Positions 23,901 to 38,900 of a stretch of 64,000 nt of DNA are shown one piece after another. Position numbers and translations under genes: made by a program. The notes under the pieces are model-generated. The model was given only the letters and a program-made list of their open reading frames with translations, did no database searches and was not told the DNA's origin. This stretch comes from Bolinopsis microptera. Its lineage: Eukaryota > Ctenophora > Tentaculata > Lobata > Bolinopsidae. The DNA lies in the NCBI RefSeq assembly GCF_026151205.1, contig NC_087084.1, forward strand, positions 4,209,538 through 4,273,537, given 5' to 3'. Position 1 is the first letter of the stretch. Each line of letters begins with the position of its first letter.

Positions 23901-26900
23901 TTGGGGTAAATTCACTGAGCACTTCACGCACTTGTAGGTCTTAATCCCACACAAACCACGGTGGCTAACCATTAGTATAATAGGTCCCATGAGATCCTAT
24001 AAAGCTATAATATAATAGGCGAGTTTGGTGGGTTAATTTCTAAAACGATTTAAATTAAAATGGAAAGAGGTGTAATAGTGGTGAAAAGTGGTGAAAAGTG
24101 GTTTAAAGTGTACGGACCTTATGGTCATGGAATGTGGTGCCTAATAATGACTTAATTATCCACGAGAAAGAACTGATTCTGCGATTATGTGTTACTGTAT
24201 CAGGAGGTAAATAGTAAATACTCCTACCCTTTTTAACTGCACACTAGTATTAAATAATTGTACAGATAAAGGAAACGAAATTCACTGATGAAGGGAAAAA
24301 ATAGGCTGTCCTTATCCCAGTATTTGATGAGTTGAATGGTCCAAAGGAAGTTTTGGAATTTCCAACATGTGTATATAAAGATATAAATGCGGGAAAAATT
24401 ATTTTCGAACTGTGAAAAACAAGCGAGAAGATCAATGAAGGAGTAAAATTTTTCTTCATCGGTACTGGTAGCTAAAGACACGTCACCACTCACCAATCAC
24501 GAGAAGAGCTAGCAGTTATCTAGGGAACCATTAACGAAATATGAAATAGCAGACCATCTAATTGGTCTGTGAGAGCTCTAAACCAATTATTCATATTGGT
24601 TCCTTGTTAGTTTGTTTGTACTATAAAACAGACAGCGTATGAGCTATATTCGAATTTCGTTTCCTTTCGTTTGTGACCTTGTTATTACTGCTAAGTATGT
24701 TAACTCTATTATTGCAGTTCTAGATGAAGTTAAACTAATTACAACACTACACATTTATTACATTTATTGAGAATTATGTAATGTAACGTGATGGAAATAT
24801 TTTAAGCGGGCATATCCTGTCCAATCCCAGGATGCACTACAAGAAGAATTTGTTTTAACTTTGTATGAATGAAAAGCATTAATAGACAGCTTGACACAGA
24901 AAACGGAACTAGAAATCGTGTGTGAAGGTTAAATGAGGAGTTGTACATGATCTATACAGCGGAGCCACGGGCGAAGAAAGTGTGGTATAATATCTTAACC
25001 GTCGTTGGCCTGTGTCAGTGTGGACTGTGGACCACAGTGTGGCACTTACAGTAATTACAGTTACGATTGTTAGATGAAATTTCATATTCTTGTCAATATA
25101 AGTGTGACAGCTTATTTTTTAATAATATTATAAATGACCCCTGATTGTTCAATAAACAAGTTCGACAGATCAAGATATTGAAAATGAAAGCAGACCGGAT
25201 CAGTGAACGAACCAAATGTCCAATCGGCTCCCAGTTGGCTCCTAGTTTGTAAACAACAGAATGAATAACAGGAAAATAAATATTAATTTAAATATGAAAT
25301 CTCAGAGGCAAATATAATTAAATGTGAAAGTAAAATTCATAAGCGTGGTCACAAACTATTGTATTCTGAATAAATGCGTCTGGAAATGAGTAAAGCAGTA
25401 TTTAAGACACAACATTTTTCCTGATAAGAAATTTTAAAAACTACCTTATGCGTGTAGAAATGTCGTGACAAATAAAACATTGTGATGCTGCTTAAATATC
25501 AGTCACTGCTGTCTACCAGTTATAGTGACTGTTCATATGTAAGCTCTCCTCCAAATATGTACCTAATGATGTAGGTACCGTAATTATAATAAGGTTTCCG
25601 CAAAAGAAGATCGGAAAACTTTGTCAGTTCTTCAGATCGTTGATCTCGAGCAGAATAAATTCAATTATAGTATAATAAAGCAGATCAAGGTCACCGCAAT
25701 TTATCGATGACCGGAATTTTTCAAATAACTCCGAAACTCAAAAGTTCTTAACTTTCGTCTGATGACGAAATTGATACGCGTATATAAACCCAAGTAGGTA
25801 CCTACAAATAAAGATTAAAATATAACGAACAGATTTTGCTTACAACTAATCACAGATTGAGAACAAACTAAGTATTGTGATGAACAACATCAAGTTATAA
25901 CTTTTTAAGGGTACTCGTATACACAAAAGAAACACACATTGAAATTTGGCAACTCACGCACACACACACGTCACACATTATAACACACGCTTACCCCTAC
26001 AAAGATACACGCGGTGAAGAATGTGAACTATTGAGGTGGTCAATCGAATTAAACATTATCGAGGGGTATACAAAACCTGACGGAGTATAAAAAACGCGAT
26101 GATAGCCGCGAATCAAAGCAAATACCGGGGGTGATTTGTTGAAAATAACCCAAGTTTTATCAATTTGGTTAAATGGGCCATAAATAAATTCGGTCATATG
26201 GAATATACCATTTGACAGAATGTTCACGTGCTATTTGGCCAAAACAGCGATTCTAATCAAAACAATCGTATGATTTTGGTATCTTTCTTGGTCACAAAGT
26301 GTCTGAACAATTAAATTTGGGACTTCTTTAGTATTTATTAGACAAGTAAATGATCCACAGTTACAAAATAAAAACAGTTATAAGCATAAAACAACCTTGA
26401 TTGAAGGACAACATTCATTTGAATAACTTTCATTTAACTGATCGGGATCTGACACATGTAATTGAGTAATGATCTTTCTTATTTCTAATTTCTAATTTCT
26501 AATTTCTAATTTCTAATTTCTAATTTCTAATTTCTTTGAAACCAGTTATAGTCTCACATAATAGGATTGAACTCATTCATTCGGTCATCATCAAATTCAA
26601 AGATTGACTCAAGTCTCTTAGATCGACCTCCTACTGGCAACTTTGGCCTCGGCAATAGTAGCACAATTTTTTTCTAAATGGTGCTTGCAAATATCTTCGT
26701 CGTCAGGGTAGGTGAACTTAAGTTGTCCCCTCTTTTTAAGGTCGGCTCTCCTTAAAAATTTAGTCACAACTTCCGACTTTGGGGCGTGCTTCATAACATG
26801 ACCAGCATAATAAACAGGTTTAATATCTTTCGAGGAAGTTGGCTCGGTAGTGCTAGAAACATCTGTGTCAGTGAACTTTACTAAAATGAACTGACCGGCC

Positions 26901-29900
26901 GGAACATCGTCGCAAGTAAGGGAAGAAGATTTGCTAGGGCTTTTCACGTATTTTTGGTCGCCAACGTTCAGTACTTGGTTAACGTTCTCCTTCTTTTCTT
27001 CGTTTTATTCTTCTTGACAGGGACCTTGGAGGAGAAAAGTTTTCTCTTACTCTTAAATGTTTTTATTTTACCGATAGGCTCATCATTAACTTCGAGTTTA
27101 AGCTGCTTTTTCATAACCTTGAGCTCACGCCGATAGCCTTTAGCCTGCTCCTTCAACAGCTTGTTCTCTTCCTCAAGAGTCAATTGTTTCAGGTAAGGAC
27201 TTGAAGTCACTATAGCAGCAGCTCCTTGTCACTGGAACGGGTATGATATCCTCGGGCAGGGTTTGGTTACTTTGAACTGATCTGTTCAAGTCAATAGCAG
27301 AAACACCGTCAATCGCATCTTCTACTCTACAAGAAGTTTGGTGGGCTGACGTATATGTTCCTTTGAATATATCAGCTCTGATTGGCCATAATCCACATTT
27401 TTCAAATCCCGATAGAAGAACTTGCGGTGTGAAAGACTTGGTGTAAGCTTTCGCAAATAATTCTGCAATGTGATGAATAGTGATGCTCCGACCGTTCTCA
27501 CGGAGCCAAAGCTGGCTTTCCCTGGCAAACGCTGTTGAAAGCGGCTTCATGCAAGTTACATCGAGAAGTTGGAGTCTGTGGGTGCAGTGGGGCGGCAAAC
27601 ATATCACATGGAGACCGTTCTCCCTTGCAATAGTGATGGCTTCAATTGATTAAGTGTGTGTGCTATGTCCGTCCAAGATGAGAAGTGCTATTCGAGATTG
27701 TGAACAGCCGATGAAATCAATGAAGTGCTTGAGCCAGACAATAAATGAGTCTTTAGTCATCCATCCTGATTGTTTGTTTGCTTGAATGGTTCCGACAGGT
27801 GCACCTCGAAGTAAATCCGGATTATCTTTTACCCTCGGGAAGACGAACATTGGAGGGACCATGTTGCCGTCGGCACTGCCGCACAGCATGACTGTTGTGT
27901 TTGTTCCTTTTTCACCACTTGCCATTGTTCCAACTTGCTTCTTGCCTGTCCTTGCTAAGATCTTAGGGGGTGATTCGGAACAGTGGTTATTCCCTTCTCA
28001 ATTATACACTCTATTCGGTGGGAACTTGTACTTATCCATCAGGCTCTGATACAAGGTGAAGAAGCTGTCAACATTCGTTTTGTTGAATGATATCGATCTA
28101 GCAGCTGATGTATTTTCACTTTTCAGGGGCTCTCAGTCTCAATGAAATCTGGGGGTGTCTTCTTAAAAACCCATATAACCAGTAGTGACCTGCCATTTTC
28201 TTATCGTTGTTAAAATTGTGTTTAAAACCATTTTTTCCGCTAACTCATACCCAAGCCTTCGAACATCAAGGTAGGTTAGCCCGAACAAAGACTCCTCCAT
28301 TTTCAAAATGTGCTCAGCGAGTTTTTCCTCAAGATCTTGCGGAAGCACTGATTTTTTGTTGCCCATCATTTTACTTGCACCCTTAGAAAGCTTGTTAATA
28401 CCCTTAACTCTTCTAACTAGTGTAGTCTTTGGCACATTGTACAGAGAACTAGCTTTCTGATACCCACATTCGTTATCTTCGACAGCTTTGATCGCTCTTG
28501 CCATGTCGGCCTGGCTCCAATTTTGTCTTGTGGTCTTTCTTTTTTACTTGTAGCCATTCACATGGGGAGACGTGCGTTTGCTTCTTACCATGACAAAATC
28601 CAAGTTACTGAATTATGGAAAGTTATTCAGTGCTTGCTATGGTGGTGATTAAAGTCAAATATGAACGTTTAATTACTAATGAATTATGAATGTACGGTTT
28701 TTGTCAAATTGTACACCTTATTTTCGGTCAAATGGTACATGCCATTAAACACAATTTTATCCATGTGCCATCTAACCCAATTTGTATATTAGTTTTGAAA
28801 TGAAAGTACCTCACAAATGGTGAATAGTACACTAATGAAATTGAATAATAATGCAATAGAAAATCATCATAAACTGATAAACACGAAGGATAACAAGAAT
28901 TGCGCCCGTTGTTTCGTTTTGGCGGACGCTAGATTTCCATTTCACATTTACTATAAATTTAAGTATAAGCTCCAATCAGCTCACTTCAGACTCAGTCTTC
29001 ATGATAATAATATTGATAAATTATGCATTAAGTACAGGAAAAACTTGAAATTCAGTTCAATTGCCAAAGAACTTAACTTGTAAAGCAAAGAACTTAAATT
29101 GTAAGCAAAGGTAAACTATACTCGTGTACACATCAATATACACTACGCGTGCCACGTACAAATTGGGCTTATAACCTAATATTATACATTATATCGTATA
29201 CATTATAACACAGTTGCGCCGCGCATTCATAGATCACAGGCTATCTATACATCACATCTCCGCAAGCAATCCTCGCGCGCGCAACTTTTTGTTTGCATGG
29301 TTACTAACGGAAGGAACACGACATACTCAGACCCACCTACTGCAATCTCCAAAATCCACGTTTTTCTGCAAAAACGTACATTCGTAACCTTTCACTATTG
29401 CCTTTTTTCAAAAGGGTGAAAAGGAAAAAATTTTAGTGAAACAGGACTACATACAGGATTACGTTGGAATGTTGAGCGGGCATTACAAGACATTGTTATC
29501 ATTTTTATCAATCATCAAATAAGAAATTGGATCATTCTGCCCTTCCCTCTCTTTGATATGACTGGTGTACCATTTGACCAAGAGGTTCATTTGACCCGTA
29601 GTTCCCCTACGTGCAAATTACATTTAGCCACCTGGACGCTACCACGATCTTATTAGTCAAAATAACATAGTTAACAAAATGCAGAAAGAAACTAGAAAGA
29701 GCAAACTTTTGACAGCTCCACAACTTGTTTATTTGCATATCTTTTAACTTGTGTAATTGTCAAGGGCATCGCCATTATTAAAATTACACTGTTGATATAA
29801 AACACTGCCCTAATAGCGAGAGGTTCATCATAGAATAGTTAGATTACCAGACTGGCAAACAAATCCTGGGCCTGGTAGGATATGCCAATTGCATTTCATT

Positions 29901-32900
29901 TCTGATAATAACTTGTCTAATCTTGTTACTTCTTATCTTGTTTACTCTGGTTAGTGTTACAACGTAGGTACTGCTTATTGTATTGATATTTTATCATGTC
30001 TACTGCTACAGGCCTAAACAGTGAACATCATCAGTGTGTATAGCTCTTATGAAGGGTGACCGACAACTTAACCCAATTAAACCTTATCAAAATTATTTCG
30101 ATATAACTAAAGCTGTGGAAGTTATAGGCCAAAAAATGTAAAAACTGCAAATAAAGTCCAGACTTACTCATACTGCCTTTTCTCAGGTAAGATTTTGGAA
30201 TAACGTGATAAATTCTCATGTTTAAAGTGACTTACTGTCTTTTGTGACAGCTAAAATGTTTAAAATGTTATAATTTTTATAACGTGATCCATAGCTTAAG
30301 TTGTAAAGAATTTTCTCCTGAAAATTTTGGTACCAATATAATCTCAAAATTTCGAAAATTGGACTTACTGCCTTTTCTCAGGGAACGGCAGTGTACTTAA
30401 AAAGTTTGATAGAATATAGAAAACAAAATAGTTTACTGCTTGAAAGTTTAATAATAAACTGTAAAAGAGTGGTCATTGGTCAACGTAAATAAAACAACGT
30501 TAATAAAACAACGTAAATAAAACAAATTAAATAAAACAACGTAAATAAAACAACGTAAAAAAAACAACGTAAATAAAACAACGTAAATAAAACAACGTAA
30601 ATAAAACAACGTAAATAAAACAACGTAAATAAAACAACGTAAATAAAACAACGTAACTGAAATAAAACTACGTAAATAAAACAATGTAAATAAAGGAGCC
30701 CGAGCTGTTTTAAGCCAAATGATCTATATAACTATAACTATAAGTATGAGGTGGAATTTGAGAAGACGATTCTATGCTTAATGTCAGTCTGCGACCCAAG
30801 ACTTTTACTGGACCTCCATGGATCATTATTTCAATAAAGCACCGCTATCATCTAATTCGATTGGAGAAGCGAAAAATAAACAAACAAACTCGCTCCTACT
30901 ATTAGTAGGAGCGAGTTTGTTTGTTTATTTTATTTGTTTATTATTATTTAGTTTTCTTAAAATTTGGGCGAGCGATTTTCATTTAGTAGTACTAAATCGC
31001 TCGCCCAAATTTTAAGAAAACTCTTGTGAAAAGGCCCTCTGGGTATGAAATTGATCTGCATCGGGGTAATTTTTGACGCTTATTCCGAATCACCCCCAAC
31101 CCCCGGCCCATGACGTAGGATAAAAATGCTTCCCTGGAGAGTTATAATGGGCAAAAAACCGTTTCGGTCACGTGACTTGACGGATGTTACTCGTCTAAAT
31201 TTCTTCGAAGTAGCGCGCGCCGTTTTCTTCTCGAAAAAGCCAGTGCTACGAAGTAGACTGGTAAATGAACATATGCATGCAACAATAAAAATGCAAATTC
31301 AATAAATCTTGGAATTTAAATTTGTATCTAAAAATAAAGTTGCGACAAATTATTCATTATAATTGTTAGGCTGCAGTCTTGGCTTATACTCCGTACTCAA
31401 GGTCGATTAAATATTGGTAAATTTTTGGCTTTCTGTCAGAAAATTAATCTGAGTTTCTTTGGCCATGGGGAGGTAATTAAAAGTACGTTTACAACCACAT
31501 TCTCAGATCAGATTCAAATAAAAGGCAAAAATAATTAAAGTGACTAAAAATAGAGTCATGAGTTGAAAATGCAAACTGTCATTATAATAGCATAACTTAT
31601 TATTATAACTTTATAAAGAACAACTTTAGATTATATCGCTAATGTAAACTTATTTTACGCTAAATTATTTGCGAATTTTAGAAGTTTTCAAAACGGTATT
31701 TCTACCAAATATCACAAGACAGAAAATAATACAAAATTAAATATTAGCGTTTTGATATATCCACTCTCCTAGTTAGTTCGTTGATAAGCAAATATCGCAT
31801 CTTCAGCTCCTGTACAACAGAATCATTGTCAATGTTGAGAGACGTTATCCCTGATGAACCACCATCTTCTTCAACACTGGCCTGGAAAATTTTAAATTTC
31901 AAAAAATTTCATCAGTGAAATTATACAATTTAAAAGATTAAAAATAGGTAAACAATAAAAAATAAAAAATAAAGTTAAACAATTCCCTCACTGTGTCAGC
32001 TTCATGGTCTTGTTGTTTCTCCAACAAATGATCGTAATCCAAATATACTCTCGCCTTTGTTCCTGAAAGTATACTCGATAGCTCACTTACATTAAAAATA
32101 TAAAGTACCAGTCAAAAGGGCGAAACTTAAGAAACTCAAAGGACGAAACTTAAGTAATTTATATAGTAAAATATAAAGTATTTCAAGTATCATATAAAGG
32201 GCTGGATCCAAAATTAACATATCGAGATTACTGGTGACCTGAAAAATTGTATACAGGGTGCTCATAAAAAAATGATTTTAAAAAGCAATATTTTTTATAA
32301 AGGAGCAAAAAGCCAATACACACTCACGTCTTTTGACTTTCTTGAAGACACGGTAAACAATGTAGATTGGGGCCATTATCAAACTGAAGGGAAACACCCA
32401 TGGTATTCCCTTCTTATACTCCTAGAACGATACATTGTTATCAACGTTATAGTTTTTTATTTATTGTACACTTAAATGTTGTCGAAAACTAATCAAATAT
32501 TGCAATAGATTTATAGCATGTAAAATAGCGTATCATTTATATAATAGTATAATGAAAGATAAATTATTATCAGAAGCTCATGCCAATTAAGCAATTAGTA
32601 ATTAACTAACCGAAAAAAGTTGACATCTAGAATACTTCCACTCTGTGTCCTCGTTACTTTGTATGTTCACATACCTGTGAAAATCGCAAAAAATAGTGAA
32701 AACAGTGAAATTCGTTTCTCTCTCATGATCAGCATTAAACTTCAAGTTGTCAAAAGTACATAACAATAACTTTAATTTACCAGCTGCCTCTCGGGGGAAA
32801 TTGAAAGTGCACTTTCTTTCCTAACCCGTGCACTTAGTGCACGGTATAGAAAAATAAAGTACAGGTGTGCAAACCATAAAAGGCATATCATGTCAATTGT

Positions 32901-35900
32901 CACAAACAATTCTTACGGACAATTTAAACACTAAACATGGTACTAACGTGTTATTCAGCATCGCAATTAGAGTGTTCAGAATGATTATAGCTCCGATAAC
33001 TGAGTACGCTAACACTAACACCAGGACAATCCAATATGTCACCATATGGTCCCTTGATAAGTCCTTTTGGTGTGGGCAGATTGTTAATTAGTTAATTAGT
33101 TAATTAGTTAATTATAGTGTGGAGAATGATGATAGCACCAACAGCTGAGTACGCTGGAGGGATAGATTTTAAAGAATTAACATGTCATTGATAACTTATT
33201 AATTAATTAATTAAATATTAATAAAATTTTGTATTTTAGTGTCGATGATATAATAAAAAGAAGATAATATGTTTAGTGAACACATTTCGGATCATTGCAC
33301 ACTTCGGATCATTGCACACTTCAAGTTTCAAAATACTTGATTTATAGAAGTTCATTTATTTGTTATACTTATTAAATTTATAGAAATTAAAGTAAGTTAA
33401 CCGTACGTCATAGCTGAAGATGTCAAAAAGAGTCCAGATCATGCTGACGAGAGCTTTTTCAAATGTGCTGAACTGCTCATAGTACTGTGTGCCCTTAACT
33501 TTTCTGTAACATCTGGCAATGCAAAGTATTGCACAAACAAATCCTGCGGTGTAGGAGTTATTTAAGTGGATATTATTATATTACCAGAACTAAGTCCATA
33601 TGATTTATCGTGTCAACTAAGAAATATTGCCATAAATTAGAATTTAAAAAACTAGAATATAGAAAACTAGTATATAAAAAACTAGAACATAGAATATAAT
33701 ATGTAATAAACAATAGTATTACCTAGCAATATAATCACAAGGAGGACGAGTAATTTAGCAACATCACTCAGCATCTTTTTAACAGCAAGTTGTAGAGGCC
33801 CAATCACGCTCATCACGTCCAGGAAGTTCATCAAACGGAAGAACACAAACACTTGGGTTATACCTGCAAATAGATATTATTTAGTTTGAAATAAGATAAC
33901 ATCAAGATAACATCAAGATACATTTAACATTTTAAGGCTTATTAACAATAACACTTCATAAGTTCTCAATTTCGTTGGCTACCAATATTTTCACTATGTC
34001 TGCAATTATGACCCCTAGTAAATATCTTTGTTCTCAGTACTTACTATATAAGTAGATTGAGGTCATGGTACTAGTTTTAAAACCTTCCACCAATTCCTCG
34101 GGTGTAATCAGCTGCACCTCATCTTCTATCTTTGATATGTCTACAGCCAGAGTACAATTCCAAAATCTTATAGCGAAAGCTACGATCATCAAGACGCAAA
34201 TCAGTACATCAACATTGTTCCAGAAGTTGGAGAAGTATTTTTTGGCGCCCCTCATGCAAAGTTGATACACTTCCAGTTGGATTCGTGCTAGTACACATAG
34301 CCAAAGAATTATTTCCGGCAATTCTATTTTGGCATTGCTTTGAAGAAAACGTTCTGCATAATCACGATCACTTTCGCCCCCTTTTTGATCCTTCAAATCC
34401 AAGTTGTCAGGAACTGTTAAAGCAACGTAGAGAAGAAGACCCAGAAGGATGGCATAGTTAAGAAAATCAGCAAGAAAAGAGTAGAATGGTGTGGAAATAC
34501 TCCGGGAAAGATAATCTAAACGACTATATTTAAATCGCCATGTTCCCGAAACCAAGTAGTCTTTGATTAGCAATAAAAAGTATATTGGTCCCACAAAGAA
34601 GGACGTGAACGATTTAGAAATGAAAAGAGCTTTTCTTTTGTAGCTCTTAAAATCTTTATTACCATAAAACTCTTCAAGAACTATTTCTTGGCAAAATGGA
34701 TGCGACAAAAACTTTTTTTCTTGAGTCTCCAGAGCGTTTTCAATGTAGTTGGAACCACAAAGCAAACGCCTTGCTTCCCAAAGCGTACGACAGGCATCCA
34801 AGTAAGCAAAGGTGAAATCTCTGGCTGACTTAGCGAGGATGTTGCAGTCAGTGGTGTATTCCTCTTTAATCGAAGCAACTTTGAGAAGCATACCATTAAC
34901 TTGATGGGCAGTTTTTATTGGGTCCTTAGTAAGCATCAAAAATTCAGGTTGGATAAGGGCTGTAAGGGACATCATTGCGGTGCGAGATTCTTTGTTGGGA
35001 GTTTCCAGAGTATCACACAAAGTATCCACTGCCTGCTTGATGTCTGCTCCATGAAGTAGTAATTCCCGAAGAATCCTAATATTTCCATCATCAGGTCTTA
35101 AACTCACGGATTGGCCTACATAGACTAAAGGACAATCCTTGTTTTCATCCACTTGGTTCGGATTGGCCCCGTATTTCAGGAGCATCATTGTCATATCGTT
35201 TCTGGAGGACCCCATTTTACAAGACAGAAGGAGAGGGCAATTTCCGAAATGATCACGAGCGTTTACCAGATTTATTTCCGAATGATATTTCGTTTTGCAT
35301 CCAAATTTTGGTACGATTTCTACTGGATTGCAGTAGTATTCAAGATAAGATTCCATCTCAATAACACTTCCCATTTGGATGATGAGAAATAACCTTTGCA
35401 GCCTTTCAAATCTTTGATCTGGGGTTAGGTTTCTAGCTCTTTCTTCTCGTGCTTTTATTTCTGTTTTTAACCTAGCAGCTGTAATAACTCTGTTGTTCTT
35501 TTTAATAGGTCTTCCCATCTTTCTTCGCTTTATTTCGTTCTGAAGCGAGCTGGCAGTGACGAAAGACCGATCTCTACTTTGCTTTGAATTCGATTTGATT
35601 CCAGTGGGAGTTATAGGTTTTACCTTCTCTTTGAAAGGCTGGCGTCTTTTCTCTTTAGTTCGGCGAATGGCAGTTGCGTGTGGAGGAAGAGGGGGAGGAG
35701 GAGGAGGGATGGGAATTGTTGGAGCTTCTGGGTGGTTATTAATTGAGGGAACTGGAGATGCTGTAAGAGTAGAACCACAGTCAGCTTGTGGTTTCCTTAG
35801 AGTTTGAGGTGTACGAGTAGAACTACGGTCAGCTTGTGGTTTCCTCAGAGTTTGAGGTGATGGGAGTGTTTCAGCTTGTGATGTTGGAGGTGCTGGAGGA

Positions 35901-38900
35901 GCTGGAGGTGCTAAGACAGGTACTGATGGTGGTTTTGATGATGGCACTGGAGGTGGTGCACCTTCAGAAAAACCTTCTAAAGATCTGGCAAGTGATTTAT
36001 ATTCCTCAAGGGTAAGTGATTTGCGGTTGACGGCGTTGTCTTCGGTACCAGTCTGATCACTGCTTACAGTTATATCTGACCTCCAATCCTCACTTACACT
36101 ATCCTTTAGGTCGTCACTCTCACTGGAATTTTCTGCAGCTAAACGTCTACTCCTGAGACTAGTCAGTAAATCACCAATTCCCTCGCGGCTATCTTGAAAC
36201 TGGGGATCGTTCTCTCGCCATGATAATCTCCTTCTATTTTGCAGATCTCTCAGCACCAATTGTTGACTTTCAGATGCCTGCTTAAGATTTGCCGAGTCTG
36301 CAGATTTGGAAATGTCATGAACCTTTTTATTTTTGTGACCAGTTTTTGATAGGAATCCTGTCTTCTTTCTTCGATCAAACTGATCTTTGCCATGATCGTC
36401 TTGACAAAGTTCAAAATTCGAAATGGTGGTATCGTGGTTATTGTCAGGACCATCGTCATGAAAGTATACTATTGGTAAGCCCAGGGGAATAGGAATGTTA
36501 TCGGGTTGGATTGAACTATAATCGTCTTTATCGTCCCCTCCATCAGAAATTATGCTGTTCAAACGCCGAAAGCTTGGTCTCATCTTTCAGTCTTTTAAGC
36601 GATGGGAAACCATTTGAACCCTTTACATGATGATTCTTATCTAAAAGATGATTCTTTACAGCTATTTTTCTAGCTGGTATAAAGAGTTTTAAGATTAAAT
36701 ACTTTAGTTGATCAACAAAAATCATACATATCGTATTCACCTATTAATAAGTTCATGTAAAATCCGGATTGGAGTATTATTTATGAGTCGCATTGTTGTA
36801 ATGTATTCCGTGTAAAATTATCTTTATCCTGGTTTTTGCGACAAGTAAAAATGCTCTTATTAGGGAAAGGAGTTTACTCGACGTTTCAATGTAACTACAT
36901 CGTATTCATGATCTAAAAACAAGTGTTAAAAATTCAAAACGTAAAAAACATATATCTGAGGCAAAATTTTTGAATTTTTAACACTTGTTTTTAGATCATG
37001 AATACGATGTAGTTACATTGAAACGTCGAGTAAACTCCTTTCCCTAATAAGAGCATTTTTACTTGTCGCAACAACCGGGATAAAGATAATTTTACACGGA
37101 ATACACCTATTAATAAGGTTGAAAGTTTCGCATATAAACCTATATATATACGTGTATTTCTTGCAAAAGGGCCCTGGAGGTTTGTGGAAACTATATATTC
37201 CGAATCACCCCATACCTTAGTATAAAAATGCTTCTTTGAAGAGTTCTGAGCAATAACTATTTTTGTCCCGTGACATGCCAGTTAAACGCATATTTGGCTG
37301 TTTGGTGTTTATGGTTACGGATAGGGTTACGGTTAATGTTAGAGTTACGGTTGTACCTTAATCCTAACCGTAAAAACTGGAATCCACACAAATGAACCTA
37401 CACGAATAGATTCGATTTTAATCGCCACCTTGGAAACTGGATTTGTTTAAGCTTGATTCATGTTTTAGACGATAATTACAATCACGATGAAACAGTTGAT
37501 GTAAAGTTTATTGTAAGAAACTGTTTTATAATAGACAAAATTGTATAATTAAACGATGAATTACTCTGATTCAGTTTTAACTTGCAGAGGAAAAAAATCA
37601 TAACAGCTATAACATATTATATGTAAAATAATGCAAAACTGTATTGTTGGTCTTACCCCATTTAACGAATCAGAATAAACAGTCTTAACTCTTATACTGT
37701 GCCCACCCCCCCCACTACAAATTGTAGGGGAGCCCAATAACCGTCTACACCTGCCGCAGCCATATAGGCCCGCAGTAATTTAGATCAAACCGAAATTATA
37801 TATAATATTTACACGTGCTATAAGCTTTAGGTTTTACTCTATACCACTAGTATAGTTATCGAAGAAAAGTAAAGTTATCGAAGAAAAGTGCAAAGGAATA
37901 AGGATCTTGAAATGAGCACATGGGATATTTTATCATTGATCAAATTTAATTACAGCTCAACACCTGAACACCTTAGTTGTAAACTAAACTGGAAAAATTG
38001 GAGAACAGCTGCGTACGCTTACTGAACTTATTGTATTACTATTAAGGACCTATGTTATTTTTGACTGACGAGTGCAGCACGCCGATTATTAAAGTATTAA
38101 CCGCCGAGTGTAATTGAGTAATGAGTAATGAGTATGCACTTCGCGAAGCTTTTTAAACTTTTTACAAGTGTATTCTAATAACCAAGGCCCAAAACGACTG
38201 TTTTAGATCAAAATCGGAAAATTACCGTAAAAATTGAATCATAAAACCAACTCACAGCTATCTTCAGAAGTATCTAACTTAAAAATAAAACAAGACAGGA
38301 GACATAAACAATTAATTTTTTCAGAACACAAAACTCCCATATTTTGAATGAGAACATTGCCTGACATCTTGACAAAAACATTGCGGACTTAGCCCAGCTA
38401 ATGCTTAACGCAATCACACTTCGTCAGTATTAAACTTTAAAACTACATTCAGTCCTCAATACAACACGGATAAAGACGTTTTATACATAAACCCAGTGTA
38501 CACAGCTGGATTATAATTTTATACAATTGCATGTACAACACAGCACAAGCATTGTGGATACTGGCCTGTCAGCGAAGTGTACTAATTGAATGTTGACGTG
38601 TTCATATGTGAGACGTGAGTGACTCAACGCTGTTAGGGATTAATATTTTATCCCGCTAGCAAAACCAACATTACTTTTAGTTACAGAGTGTCATTATTAA
38701 AGTTATCTTTAAGTTAGTAAATAATAACGTTGAATATTTGGTTTCCCCCATGCAAGATTCCTCAGCGTTCCTAAGCTCTTCTTACCCTCCCGAGCAAAAA
38801 CTGATTGTAGGTGTTTGTAGCTTAGCGAAGGCATTACACTAAAATTAATATTCCAAATTACTCTGCGCAATTACATCTTTACATTATATAACTCTCTTGG

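Larger units (their letters stand above)
12181..24900. repeat. Segmental duplication, copy A
   Basis: This block matches 31,510-39,900 in order and orientation, coding and non-coding alike. The homology covers all TRPC gene exons and introns, the 5' flank (23,105-23,760 against about 36,690-37,970) and a patch at about 24,740-24,900 (against 39,750-39,900). Copy A has extra insertions: a dispersed repeat at 12,937-13,372 and the pogo/LINE composite at 17,553-23,104. From 23,761 to about 24,740 I see no gene. Degenerate GGGTTA-like sequence occurs in both copies (about 23,328-23,400 and 37,300-37,370). Confidence 0.85.
26100..29607 (-). mobile_element. Second pogo-like element, degenerate, left end not resolved
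   Basis: The right end reads, inverted, ggggaactacgggtcaaatg next to TA at 29,608-29,609, the same pattern as the element at 17,553. Subterminal pieces such as ggtcaaatggtacat, ccatttgac and ggttaaatgggcc occur at both ends. A matching left terminus was not found near 25.9-26.2 kb, so the left coordinate is approximate. It encloses a broken transposase (26,618-28,560) and a dispersed repeat copy (28,889-29,425). Confidence 0.6.

Noticed and set aside
30448-30684. Hydrophobic - strand ORF (FYLRCFIYVVL repeats)
   Set aside because: Translation of the 14-bp repeat aaataaaacaacgt.
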